This document shows, piece by piece, positions 1 through 9,544 of a stretch of 27,279 bases of DNA. Each line of letters starts with the position of its first letter. The first letter of the stretch is position 1. The position numbers were made by a program, and so were the translations under genes. The stretch lies in contig NC_049980.1 in the NCBI RefSeq assembly GCF_000003815.2, forward strand, positions 28,887,976 to 28,915,254. The letters run 5' to 3'. The DNA is from Branchiostoma floridae. Lineage: Eukaryota > Chordata > Leptocardii > Amphioxiformes > Branchiostomatidae. The notes beneath the pieces were generated by a model, which saw only the letters and a list, made by a program, of their open reading frames with translations, did no database searches and was not told where the DNA came from.

Positions 1-358
1 GCCCGTCGTACGCGGCGCGAGACACCCAGACGGTGGCCGCCAGCGTCGCCGCCTGCTCCTGCTTCTGGATCAGCTGGAATATGAGAAGAACGGCGATGGC
101 GGCGATGAAGGTCGAGAGGACGCTGATGAGACCCAGAAGGTGGAGCTGCCTGTCCACGCGGAGGGCCGCCCGGGACGCGGTCGCGGACAGACCGTTGTCG
201 TGACGCAGGGAGAAGGAGTGTCGGGACCCCCGCGTGCTGCTGAGGGTCGGCGTCGTCAGGTGGAGGCCGGGCGGCACGCTCAGCGTCGGGGTCGGCAGCG
301 GGGTCGAGTTGTTGAGGTGGTTGTGGTTAATGTGGTTGGCCATCAGAATGCTGCCCAT
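1..358 (-). CDS. 5' coding exon of an unidentified membrane protein (partial)
   Basis: Seen: on the minus strand an ATG at 358-356 opens a frame of about 119 codons that reaches the window edge without a stop; an in-frame TAA lies just upstream at 379-377. The start context has A at -3 and G at +4, a good Kozak match. Codons are strongly G/C-ending, unlike the AT-rich surroundings. Residues 1-60 are polar and low-complexity, rich in Asn, His, Pro, Thr and Ser, beginning MGSILMANHINHNH. A basic stretch (ALRVDRQ, about 65-71) precedes one clear membrane helix at about 72-97 (LGLISVLSTFIAAIAVLLIF), followed by QLIQKQEAATLAATVWVSRAAYDG. Inference: an N-terminal cytoplasmic tail and first transmembrane segment of a multi-pass or type II/III protein; further exons lie beyond the left edge. 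I do not recognise the family. A weak resemblance to small TMEM proteins is not enough to name it. Confidence 0.72.
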   Translation of the reverse strand, partial: MGSILMANHINHNHLNNSTPLPTPTLSVPPGLHLTTPTLSSTRGSRHSFSLRHDNGLSATASRAALRVDRQLHLLGLISVLSTFIAAIAVLLIFQLIQKQEQAATLAATVWVSRAAYDG

Positions 359-1509
359 CTTCAACCAGGTGGGTAGTTATCACCGTCACACGTCGTGATT
401 CTAACACGGGATAAATGTTGTATCCTCTCCGCTAATTTGAACGGGGACGTGGGCGTCTTTCAGCAAGTGAACAAATGCAGCCAGAGACAACAATACGTCC
501 TGTCCCCTCAGGAATGCGGTCCCTCCCCCTCAGCCCAGCGTCGGAGTGGCTGCGGTAACCCCAGACGCGATCTTCCGTCCTTCGCGTCGCGATCGTTAAT
601 GGCTGCCGTTCCTCACGTGTTTAGTAAACTCCTCATTAAGGTGTGCTGTGATGGCGACCCTTGGTGTACGGTGTCTAGTCCTGGCGAGGTGGCGTTATAC
701 TTCAGTCTTGACACGCCTCTATTTGGTAGAAACCCTCCGTGTCGTCGACAATCACCTTTTGTGTGTACTCGGTAACGTAAGATCCGCCGACTTTACGCCG
801 CGTTTCCCATGAAGGGTCCGGCAATCGACTTGTTTCCCTCCGCCTTGCGTTCTGTTTTTGGTTACAAGAGCCGGACGCGATTAGCCGGTTGGGGACGCTA
901 GGCTGACCTCTTCAGTCGGGATCCTGTGTCGCAAATTACGGGCCGCGGAGGGGTGGAGTGGGGGCCGAGTGTTTACCTGGACGTAAGGGTAAACAATGCG
1001 GGGTAAACGGGAAAAGAGAATGGACAAGTGGCACGATCCGTATGTACGGGCTACTCGATCTTGTACAACAGTACGTACGGCTCGGGTTGCCTTGTGACCT
1101 CTGGGTCATCACGTTGTTGTTGCGAACGAACATCGATATAGTTATGGCGTCACGTTTGGCGCCCAGGGCAACCTGGATGGACAGGTGTTATCTGTGTCAG
1201 TGGGCGTCTCAGGAGCTGCATACAAGCTTTATTGACACGACAAGAAGTACAGTGACTTCTGTATGGTCAAATATAAACAAAAGAAGTGGATAGAGTAAAC
1301 CTTATAATTCGACTAACTAAACAATATAGGATAATAATAAAAACCTCCATATGGATATGGAGTTAAACATGAGTGTCACAATCTTTTCTAATCACAAATT
1401 AGACATGCGGTACCAGGGGAACTGCTCTGTTCCTTTGTGCAGAAAGGAACAGTAAGCTTAGTAAGACCACAGCAAAGTAATTTTATGGATGACATCCTCT
1501 GCAGACTGC
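359..1509. other. GC/CpG-rich flank, probable 5' UTR and promoter region of the left gene
   Basis: This stretch lies upstream of the minus-strand start codon at 358. From about 377 to 1000 it is rich in CpG, for example around 560-600 and 770-960, then becomes AT-rich by 1300. The ORFs here (395-775 and 958-1293, plus strand) lack recognisable domains and have ordinary composition, so I do not call them genes. A CpG-rich promoter or 5' UTR for the left gene is inferred from position. I found no convincing TATA box or initiator. Confidence 0.35.
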
Positions 1510-1744
1510 NNNNNNNNNNNNNNNNNNNNNNNNNNNNNNNNNNNNNNNNNNNNNNNNNNNNNNNNNNNNNNNNNNNNNNNNNNNNNNNNNNNNNNNNNNN
1601 NNNNNNNNNNNNNNNNNNNNNNNNNNNNNNNNNNNNNNNNNNNNNNNNNNNNNNNNNNNNNNNNNNNNNNNNNNNNNNNNNNNNNNNNNNNNNNNNNNNN
1701 NNNNNNNNNNNNNNNNNNNNNNNNNNNNNNNNNNNNNNNNNNNN
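1510..1744. other. Assembly gap (235 N)
   Basis: A run of 235 undetermined bases. ORFs that cross it are artefacts of unknown sequence. Confidence 0.99.
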
Positions 1745-2521
1745 TTCTCCCAAGTACAATTCTTACTACCTGGACAAGACATTTGCACATACTCGTACCC
1801 TATTGTTTCTTTGACCATCCCCGCAGAAGAAAAAAAAGCTGGGCCTTTTTTCTGAAATCAGGCGAAAATTAATGCGCGCGCTTATGTCATCCATAAAATT
1901 TACTTGTTGTGGCCTAAGAGGGTAAAGTTACAGATTATGTCAGATAGAATCGTTTACTACACGATGATTTTGCGTTTGTATTTATTTTAGCGCTCTGATT
2001 TTGATACTTGAGAATTGTTAAACCTATCACAGATTTCTCTCCATTATCATCGTGCTCTTTCTGGAGTTACGTTGCGAACAGCATATCATGATAAGTGTTC
2101 TTTAATAGGCCACAAACAATGCAATTAAGGGTCATTTCCTGTCCTGAATCGTTTTGATGCATAATTACGGAAGTAAGGTGACAAACTTTTGTTTACATGG
2201 AATAGAACGCTCCTATGATGCACGTTATTAAAAATGTTTACTATATCATTATATGTCTGAGAGAGAACATTGCAGGAAAATTGTCAATACATGGACGAAT
2301 GTTTTATTTGCTTTTGTTAAACATTAAAAAATCAGCTAAGTTGTGTCGGGTACGGCTGTCGATGATTCTTGCAGATGTTCAGTTATGCCACAAGCTTGCT
2401 GAAAACTGTGAGAATAAGAAATAGAAAACCTCGACTCTCTTGTAACGTCCGTGACTGCGGGTTTCTAGTGCACAACTTACCTGTCCCGTCGCCCGAGGCA
2501 GTGCGTGGCGTTACCTGCGCG
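1745..2521. other. AT-rich intergenic stretch, no gene seen
   Basis: AT-rich DNA with short unsupported ORFs (2215-2424 and 2369-2551). No repeat, splice-flanked exon or RNA gene stands out. Confidence 0.5.
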
Positions 2522-3150
2522 CACTACAAAGGAGAGATCAACTCAGCCTAATTGCGCGGAAGTTACTTTTGTCCGTAAGCCACATGTCAAATAAAAGCAA
2601 ACAGTATAGAGGCAAAAAGTGACACTTTTTTTCATTCTATACTCAATGTTTGTTTTTCTTTCCCGCTTTCGCCACAAATGTTTTCATAAGCAAGTGGCAC
2701 TTCGCTAGCGCAGTATAGCGGGTCAGAATCACCATAAGCTCTTGTTCTACTTGATCAATGTGGTCTGGTATTAACTAGTTATACAGATGCAATACAAAGG
2801 GGAAAATAACAGGCTAGCTGGTGAAATGTTGCCCTGGACGTTTTCGCCAATGTTGAAAATGAGGATTATGGATTTTTGTTATTATGGAAACTGCTGAATT
2901 AAATTTTGGCAAGACTGAGTGGTCAACTTTAAGTTTTAAAACTCTAAGTTGACCGCCCAGTCCTACCAGACCTCAATTCAGCAGTTTTCATGAACACATT
3001 CCATCCTTGCTTTGCTGCTGACGGAACTGTACTGCGACCATTCCAAATTGGACACGCACAGCCGTCTTTCGCTGATGCATCGTTTTGTACGAAACCGCTA
3101 ACAACATGTAACGCTAAAGCTGGTAAGTAACCTCCAGTGCGGAGCGGAGG
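2522..3150. repeat. Direct duplication, copy A
   Basis: Starting at cactacaaaggagagatcaa, this block reappears at 3796-4297. About 180 bp at its left (2522-2713) and about 310 bp at its right (2838-3150) match copy B closely. Roughly 125 bp in the middle (2714-2837) is absent from copy B. In the best 92-bp stretch (3041-3132) I count only three differences. The shared right end includes GGTAAGTAA, which resembles a plus-strand splice donor. A minus-strand frame in it (2944-3165) encodes a peptide shared with copy B. Confidence 0.85.
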
Positions 3151-3165
3151 CAATATTATGATCAT
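2944..3165 (-). pseudogene. Short ORF in duplication copy A, function unknown
   Basis: A 73-codon minus-strand frame whose central part reads LPALALHVVSGFVQNDASAK followed by DGCACPIWNGRSTVPSAA. Copy B (4008-4322) keeps the same peptide with only a few changes. No known domain is recognised. Because copy and reading frame are shared mainly through duplication, the evidence for translation is weak. It could be an exon remnant or a repeat-borne frame. Confidence 0.25.
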
Positions 3166-3753
3166 GACATAAACTGCAGTTAAAAGAAATCTCGCAAGAC
3201 AGCGCTCGTTAATTGGGCGTCATGTGTCGCAAGTGGCTACATGTAATAGGTAATCAAAATTGAGTACTTAAGGGGATATCTCTATGTAGAGATAATATTG
3301 CCGCCCGAACTCAAAGGGTATACCGTACATATAGGTCACCACCCGCATGGCTCGCCTGTATCTTCCCACGGTACTGTTGGTCAGTGTTCACTGGCTTTGG
3401 TGGAACGTTATGTCTGGAACCCTGTTTTCTTTTCACTCTCACTCTTTAACAACAACAACAACGTTACGGTTTACAAGAGGTTCCATGCGTGCCGGGGAAA
3501 CAATTTTTCCATTAGCTCTTGCAAATCGTTAGCGTCTTGGGCCAATGTTGGTCATTTAATTATAAAGAAAACTCTCACTACTAGTATCTTTGAGTCGCTA
3601 AGTGTTATTACACTAAAACAGTGAATGGTCTGTTATAAGAGCGTTAACATGCCCTCCTCAAACGGAAATAAGAAATTAACGTGAACAGTTATGCATAAAA
3701 TACTGTAAATACAAGTTCGCGGGGATCTATTTTCGCGTTAGCAGGAAAATTCG
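3151..3753. other. Spacer between duplicated blocks
   Basis: Unique-looking DNA between copies A and B. It contains a short CAA-type run near 3450-3465 and, at about 3697-3760, a TACTGTAA...TTCGCG motif that also occurs near 12350. The 108-codon ORF at 3298-3624 has no recognisable features. Confidence 0.45.
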
Positions 3754-3798
3754 GTGTTCGCGGTATTTTAGAGCTGAAAGCTAAAATACCGCGAACAC
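3754..3798. repeat. Perfect 18-bp inverted repeat (hairpin)
   Basis: Left arm 3754-3771 (GTGTTCGCGGTATTTTAG) is the exact reverse complement of 3781-3798, with a 9-nt loop, agctgaaag. It sits at the left border of duplication copy B and beside TTCGCG-containing repeats, so it is probably a MITE-like terminus. Confidence 0.9.
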
Positions 3799-4297
3799 TA
3801 CAAAGGAGAGATCAACTCGGCCTAATTGTTACTTTTGTCCGTAAGCCACACGTCAAATAAAAGCAAACAGTATAGAGGCAAAAAGTGACACTTTTTCATC
3901 CTGTACTCAATGTTTGTTTTTCTTCGGTTTTTCTTTCCCGCTTTCGCCGCAAATGTTTTCATAAGCAAGTGGCACTTAGACGTCTTCGCCCATGTTGAAA
4001 ATGAGGATTATGGATGTTGCGATTGAGGAACCTGCTGAATTAAAGTCTGACAAGATTGAGCGGCCAGCTTAAAGATTTCGAGATGCCAGGATATGCAAAT
4101 AAGTTTTAAAACTTTAAGTTGACCGGTTTGATTAAAACATTCCAGCCTTGCTTTATTTGCTGCTGACGGAACCATACTGCGACCATTCCGAATTGGACAC
4201 GCACAGCCGTCTTTCGCTGATGCATCGTTTTGTACGAAACCTCTAACAACATGTAAAGCTAAAGCTGGTAAGTAAACTCTGGCGCAGAGGGGAGGTA
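3796..4297. repeat. Direct duplication, copy B
   Basis: Second copy of the block at 2522-3150, in the same orientation. It lacks the roughly 125-bp central segment of copy A and carries small indels, such as an extra cttcggttt near 3924. Its left edge coincides with the right arm of the inverted repeat ending at 3798, while copy A lacks that arm. The copy may therefore be part of an element with the palindrome at one end. Confidence 0.85.
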
Positions 4298-4322
4298 CCC
4301 AAACAGTCGCCATCTTGGACAT
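4008..4322 (-). pseudogene. Short ORF in duplication copy B, function unknown
   Basis: A 104-codon minus-strand frame sharing the peptide core VQNDASAKDGCACPI and the motif NGRS.VPSAA with copy A. The start differs because flanking sequence diverges. No domain is recognised. See copy A for the alternatives. Confidence 0.25.
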
Positions 4323-4856
4323 GACCGTCGTACGCCCACAGAAAACTACCTGATGAGTGCGATTTCGTGCGCACAGGTTGTCATGACCCCACAGGCTTTG
4401 GTACTCCTACAATCCAGAATAAAGTTTCAAATTCATATAAAGTATAACTTAAGGTCAATTTTACTCCACCACAAGGGATTGAGGTCTTGCTGGGACTTTC
4501 TTGTCTAAAAGTGCGTGTGTTTGTTTGTTTTTCTGTAGTGCAGTTTCTGTATTTTCTGACAGAGGGCACTTTACCATTGAGGTAGCACGACAGCTCTTAA
4601 GTCTCTTCAAATTTGCGGAGAGGACAGAAGAGACTCGGGAGCTAAAATACGGCTGGATACCAGGCTACCACTGAGATGAAATGTTCATCATGTAGTCAAA
4701 AAGCCTTGTGGAAATGCAAATTAAAAACACGAGAAACTTATAGTCTAGTTTTCTGGTTGAATTCTTAGCAGGTCAAAATGGTGTGCCCTTCAGAAAGGCA
4801 TCTAACGTTAACTTGATGAAAATCAGTGTTACCTAGTTTAGGCTAAGAATTCCCTC
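4323..4856. other. Intergenic stretch, no gene seen
   Basis: No convincing coding region. A 62-codon minus frame at 4381-4569 lacks recognisable motifs. I see no repeats above background. Confidence 0.45.
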
Positions 4857-5132
4857 TCATGTAACTTCAAGACCCAATTCATTAGAGTACACATATCGTC
4901 CGTCCGTCCGTCCCATAGCTGTAGGGGTAGTCTGTTTGTCCACAAAGGTTCTCCACTTCTGACGCTCGTCAGCCAGTCTGGTCTGCTGGTCCGCCGTCCT
5001 TCCTGACCACTCCGGCATTACACATCCATTAGACCCAAAAGGCACAAATACGAAAATAAACAAATAACTATCAAAACTTTTAACCGCCCCATCTCCATCA
5101 TCGAACTTTGCTGAAACAGCCCCTGCATGCAA
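4857..5132 (-). pseudogene. Possible LINE pol C-terminal remnant
   Basis: A 91-codon minus frame whose second half (ADQQTRLADERQKWRTFVDK, then TTPTAMGRTDG) resembles the D-R-x-x-W-R-x-x-V tail seen at the C-terminus of many LINE pol proteins. The C-terminal codons coincide with a short GGAC tetranucleotide repeat (about 4899-4914). No RT core is present. The call rests on motif resemblance only and could be chance. Confidence 0.25.
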
Positions 5133-5273
5133 GTGGGTGCGTCTACGTGAAAATGTGAGAACTTAGTTGGGGATTGTGCGTTAACAGAGTGATAGGGTGT
5201 GTGTTGGGAGAGCTTTTTTGAAGAAAGTTAACACTTTGTAAAATGTATTACTGTTATAACAAGATGCCATTTA

Positions 5274-5373
5274 NNNNNNNNNNNNNNNNNNNNNNNNNNN
5301 NNNNNNNNNNNNNNNNNNNNNNNNNNNNNNNNNNNNNNNNNNNNNNNNNNNNNNNNNNNNNNNNNNNNNNNNN
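5274..5373. other. Assembly gap (100 N)
   Basis: Exactly 100 undetermined bases, the usual placeholder for a gap of unknown size. True distance across it is uncertain. Confidence 0.99.
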
Positions 5374-6652
5374 ATGGAAAAAAAGAAGAAAACTGGACCA
5401 CGGCACCCATAAATGGTTCACTGAAACAGTGCCACATGGTAGCGCTTGGCGCCTATTTACACCTGCTGTCTGGACATGGATGGATTGTCCCTATTTTTTT
5501 GTCTCAACCTGTGGGGAGGAAACTACCAATTAGGGAGATGGGGTGGGATGTTATGAATCAATAAACATTATGAATTGAAATCAATGCATTCTTATGAATG
5601 TCTAAATACAATTTGTTCCCGGCACTTTCTGTACAAAGCAAATACTACAACCTGTCATATCACACGAAAAACTTATTCGTACAATTATTCATTGAGGTTC
5701 TTTCAGTAGCCCCTTCAGACGAAAATGTAACACGCCTCGCGGCCTCGATATGCAAATAGGTTTTATAGGTTTTAGTGAAAGTTGGTCTTTCTCATAGTCG
5801 ATGCATTGGCCGTTGCAGGGGTAGAATCTTTCCAGTTTCTGTTTTCATTTCAATAAAAACTGAATGATATGTAAATTCGAAAGGAAAATATGTATGTTTA
5901 TAGTATTACTATTCCGAGAATGTAACATTTTCCTGCAATATGGTCCCTACAAATAAAACAAAAATATTTCATTAGGACTCTTCCCCCATCAACAAATTGA
6001 AACCGTCCACTTAACGTTACCTCTGCTCTTCGGACGTCCGACGGGCGGGAGCAGATGATGTGAAAATTTTTCTCTATCTTACCGTAAAATATAATATTTT
6101 AACCGTGTAACGTTACTGCCATGTTAAGTGCCCATAGAACAACTTTCCATAGCTCCAGATTTATTGATAAGACATGTTTTACAAATATGCAAATCTTCAC
6201 AGAATCCGGCTCGGGATTGACAGTCAGTGATACATTGTATGCGTATAAATGTAAAGTTTTCTGTATTTTCATGCCAATACGTCCGTATATTCTGCATACT
6301 CTGTAATACAGATATTCTAAACAAGTAGGAGGGGCGGGCTTGCCAACTCTTTCACTGTTTTTTTCGCAGAAATCTGACACCTGTTTGAGGCTGTTTCTCT
6401 TGCTTACAGCTCAACAACTCTACCTGTTGGAAACATAGCAAACTGCAGAAAGTAACAGCAGTAGTCCATCAGGCATCTTTCATCAGGTAAGACACACATT
6501 TTGATGCACCAAGGTGAGAACTACAAGTGCAATGTGACCTATTTGGGGCTTCAGTTTATCAGTTTTTGCAGCCATTTTATCACGTTGAGGCGTCATAAGT
6601 TGCCAAAAAAGCCTGTAAACTGTTTCTACTATTCTTGGAACATACCAATCAC
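5374..6652. other. AT-rich intergenic stretch, no gene seen
   Basis: AT-rich DNA. Overlapping ORFs on both strands near 6100-6380 are mutual shadows without domains. No RNA gene or repeat array is visible. Confidence 0.5.
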
Positions 6653-7112
6653 GGGATCGTGTGGCGCAATCGGTGAGGTCCTTGACCCAGACCCCAGAGG
6701 TAATGGGTTCAAAACTGCTGATGTGTCACACATCTTGTGCCCTTGGGAAAGGCACTTTATACGACTTTCCTCACTGTACTACGGTGAAAATGAGTACCTA
6801 GCTTCGGTTAGGGCTGTCTCTCGGATAGGACGTTAAATGGCGGCCCAGTGTTTGAGGAGAGCCACACCTTGAGCACGTTAAAGAACCCACCACACTTATC
6901 GAAAATAGTAGGGGTCCTTCCCAGTGTGAGTGGTTCCAAACCTACAGTCCTTTGGCCACAAATGGGGCAATTACTGTCATATTGAGGTCTCTACTCAGTC
7001 TGCCATTTCAGACCCTTGCGATTTAGCCTAGCCTATTGTAAGCTCCTTGCGATTCATAATCTGCCCTGGCTGTGAAGAGAGAGTAGTCGGCCCAACCAAT
7101 AATAATTATGAT
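6653..7112 (+). mobile_element. tRNA-derived SINE
   Basis: The head resembles a tRNA: it starts GGGATCGTGTGGCGCAATCG, has a Pol III A-box-like stretch at 6662-6673 (TGGCGCAATCGG) and a B-box-like GGTTCAAAAC at 6706-6715. A conserved-looking body follows (GGCACTTTATACGACTTTCC near 6750, AAAATGAGTACC near 6786, CACGTTAAAGAACCCACCAC near 6876), of the kind shared by metazoan SINE central domains. The 3' end runs into an AT-rich AATAAT-type tail at about 7098-7112. Known: such elements are transcribed by RNA polymerase III and mobilised by a partner LINE. The exact family and the target duplication were not resolved. Confidence 0.75.
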
Positions 7113-7450
7113 AATAATATCAAGTGTGTGCTCACGTGTTCAATGCACCTGTGCACCAAATTTTAGGTCATTAGGTTGTAATAACAGGGCACAGGGGCCC
7201 AAAATATACATATTTAGTCTAAAGATTACCAAAAACCCCAATTTTTCGTTATTTCTAAGGCGTCTATCAAAAAAGTGAAGAAAAAACAACGCCTGGGGGT
7301 ATTTGCTATCTCTACCTCCATGCCAAATTTCAGCTCATTTGGTCCAAAAATGAAAAAGTTAATCCCATATGAAGATTTGACAGGAGGAGAAGAAGAGACC
7401 AAGAAAAAACAATATTGCAATTCCATACTGTAGTGTGGATTGCAATATAA
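7113..7450. repeat. Probable dispersed repeat with terminal hairpin
   Basis: Two related motifs lie here: CACCAAATTTTAGGTCATTA at 7154 and TGCCAAATTTCAGCTCATTT at 7321, matching at about 18 of 24 aligned positions. At the right end a near-palindrome at 7412-7448 (AATATTGCAATTCCA...TGGATTGCAATAT) can fold into a stem of about 13 pairs with one bulge and a 10-nt loop. This layout suggests a non-autonomous repeat. I cannot name it. Confidence 0.4.
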
Positions 7451-8326
7451 TAAACCGACAAATAGATTAATAATAGATGAATGAATGAACAAATAAATAA
7501 ATATTAGATAAATAAATTTATGACAAACCCCAACACAAATTTACATATTTCACTAACCGGTTGTTCATCTGTTCACTCATCAGTTGAACAGATGAATTTT
7601 TGGAACACCTTTGCCAGTAGTTACTTCCTCTTGTCCTACAATTTGGAAACCCTTTTGTCCCATTGATCATCATCATCATTATTCATGTTCCGCATTGTTC
7701 TGCAGTCTCTAAACAGTCCTGCAGCAGCATTCAGTCTTTCTTCATCTTTCACCACTAGTACTGTGCTCTGCATCCTGCAAACTACCTTAAGTTAGCTCTT
7801 GGAGCTTCTTTACTGTTGTAGGAGGGCCTCACTCTCTGTGCTTCAGGTCTGCACTCAGCAAGCTGAGCAGGTTGACACAGTGTCTTCCATTGCGTGCTGT
7901 AATCTGTTGGAGCCTAGAATTTTAAGAATTCAAGCCACACTGCACTACAAATTTAACTTCTAGTGAAGCATCATGCTTTGACGATGAGAGTTTTACACTT
8001 TTCACTAAGCCACCCCCAAGCATTTCACAGCAGTCAACGTGCTACAGCTGTCATTAGAACTGAACAACATAAACTGTACCTGGTACCTGTCCTTGGTGCT
8101 GAATCGCTTCCACCTCTGGGTTGAATGACTTTCACACTGAGAACTCCCCATAAAACACTTGTCTTAAAAGTACCTATAGATATACATGGAACGCTACACC
8201 AAAGCCATTCAAAATTGAGCGGACGGAAAATGATTTCTGGCTGGCTACAACCCTGGATAGAACCCTTATTACCTGCATGTATGCAGGTATGGTTTTCAGG
8301 GACGTGGGAACTTTTGGAAGCTGGGG
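7451..8326. other. Intergenic stretch, no gene seen
   Basis: Contains an AT-rich AATAAATA-type patch near 7480-7515 and a short CAT run near 7670. A small palindrome at 8275-8290 (CCTGCATGTATGCAGG) lies near the start of the tandem array. No supported coding region; the minus frame 8034-8516 is open only because it enters the tandem repeats. Confidence 0.45.
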
Positions 8327-8890
8327 ATTTAGGGCGCTGTATCTCAAGAACGGATGGTGCGAGCACAATGATTTTTGGTACGTGGGTTGGGGGTTGTGGC
8401 CTGACACTCAGGTTTGATTTTGGGCCTCCTGGTGCTTGAACTTGACATTGCAGGTGGCATTTTTTGTGTTTTAAGGGGAACTTTTGGCGCTGTATGTCCG
8501 GAACGATACACGCCATTGCAACGATTTTTGGTGCATGGGTGTGGGGCTGTTGCCTAGGATTGACTTTGGGCCTTGTCGCATTTGAATTTTGTGTCCGGGA
8601 GGGGTATTTCCGGAGTTATATCTTCTGAACGGATAGTGCGGGTGCGATGATATTTGGCACATGTGTTGGCGGTGGCTGAATAATTCTCAATTTTGATTTT
8701 GGCGCCCTTGGTGCTTGAACTTGACATTCCAGGTTACCTTTTGTGCGAGCACGGCGCGTGCCCTTTATCTCCGGAACGCAAGGTGCCATCGTGTTGCTAT
8801 TTGGTACGTGGATTGTTGCTCGTGTCTTGGTGGTCAGGTTTGATTTTGGGCTTCCTAGTGCTTGAACTCGATACTGTAGGTTGACCCTGT
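8327..8890. repeat. Degenerate tandem repeat, about four units of 125-160 bp
   Basis: Landmarks recur in order. The tract ATTTTTGGTACGTGGGTT at 8371 recurs in variant form at about 8524, 8650 and 8808. Each is preceded by a TAT.TC.GGAACG-type tract and followed by a GGTTTGATTTTGGGC..CCT-type tract, and three of the four copies then have GTGCTTGAACT. Landmark spacing is about 153, 126 and 158 bp. Minus-strand frames across it (8034-8516 and 8616-9029) contain a repeating peptide of the form QVQAP..PKS.L......HVP, because two of the three spacings are multiples of three. Copies are highly diverged, so the array is old. Confidence 0.8.
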
Positions 8891-9344
8891 TTTTGTGTGC
8901 TTGGGGCATCCCCCCAATATCTGCTTGGTTGTGAAAACAGGTGACGGTTGGGTTTGGGTTGATTGATAGATCTTTAAGCTTACGTGTAGAATCGTCATCT
9001 GTTTTTGCACTGGCTTCTGCCACCTTCAATGTATCAGGTTACTTTGTATCAACAGCGTTTCCAGCCAGATGATGTACTAGTTCAGTTCAGTTTGTACTAG
9101 TATCTGTTGCTGTTAGGTACAATTTGAGTTTGCTTCTTAGTCTTTGTGACGACTTTTGAGAGCTGTGTAGTACTGAGTTTAAAGTTCTGGTACAAGTTTC
9201 TTTACCCTGTTTGGCAATCAGAAGAAGATACAACTTTCTAAAGTGGAGGAGAAATGTATAGAGCTTGAGTGTAAGAGAAAGGTATGTATAATATTGTTAT
9301 CTTCCTGTGTTTCTTGTTGTTTCTTTGGGGATGCCATTTCATAA
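8891..9344. other. Intergenic stretch, no gene seen
   Basis: No ORF, array or RNA gene supported. It separates the tandem array from the 3' end of the minus-strand LINE. Confidence 0.5.
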
Positions 9345-9544
9345 TAACTTGGTTTATTTCCATCGCACCAACATTACAATATAATTACAATCTAAGATAT
9401 GAGTGGACATCTCGCAGCCGTAGGCTGAATTGCATGTAAGCCACTATGTTAAAACAATTTGCTCCATCAATGAATACATTAAAAAGGTTAAGACAATAGA
9501 TTCTAATATAAATATACATGTAATACAATATGTACAAAGACCGG

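Noticed and set aside
395-775. 126-codon plus-strand ORF
   Set aside because: It lies in a CpG-rich flank where stops are rare and has no domain, no splice context and no codon bias.
1388-1872. Five ORFs spanning the first gap
   Set aside because: Most of their length is undetermined sequence.
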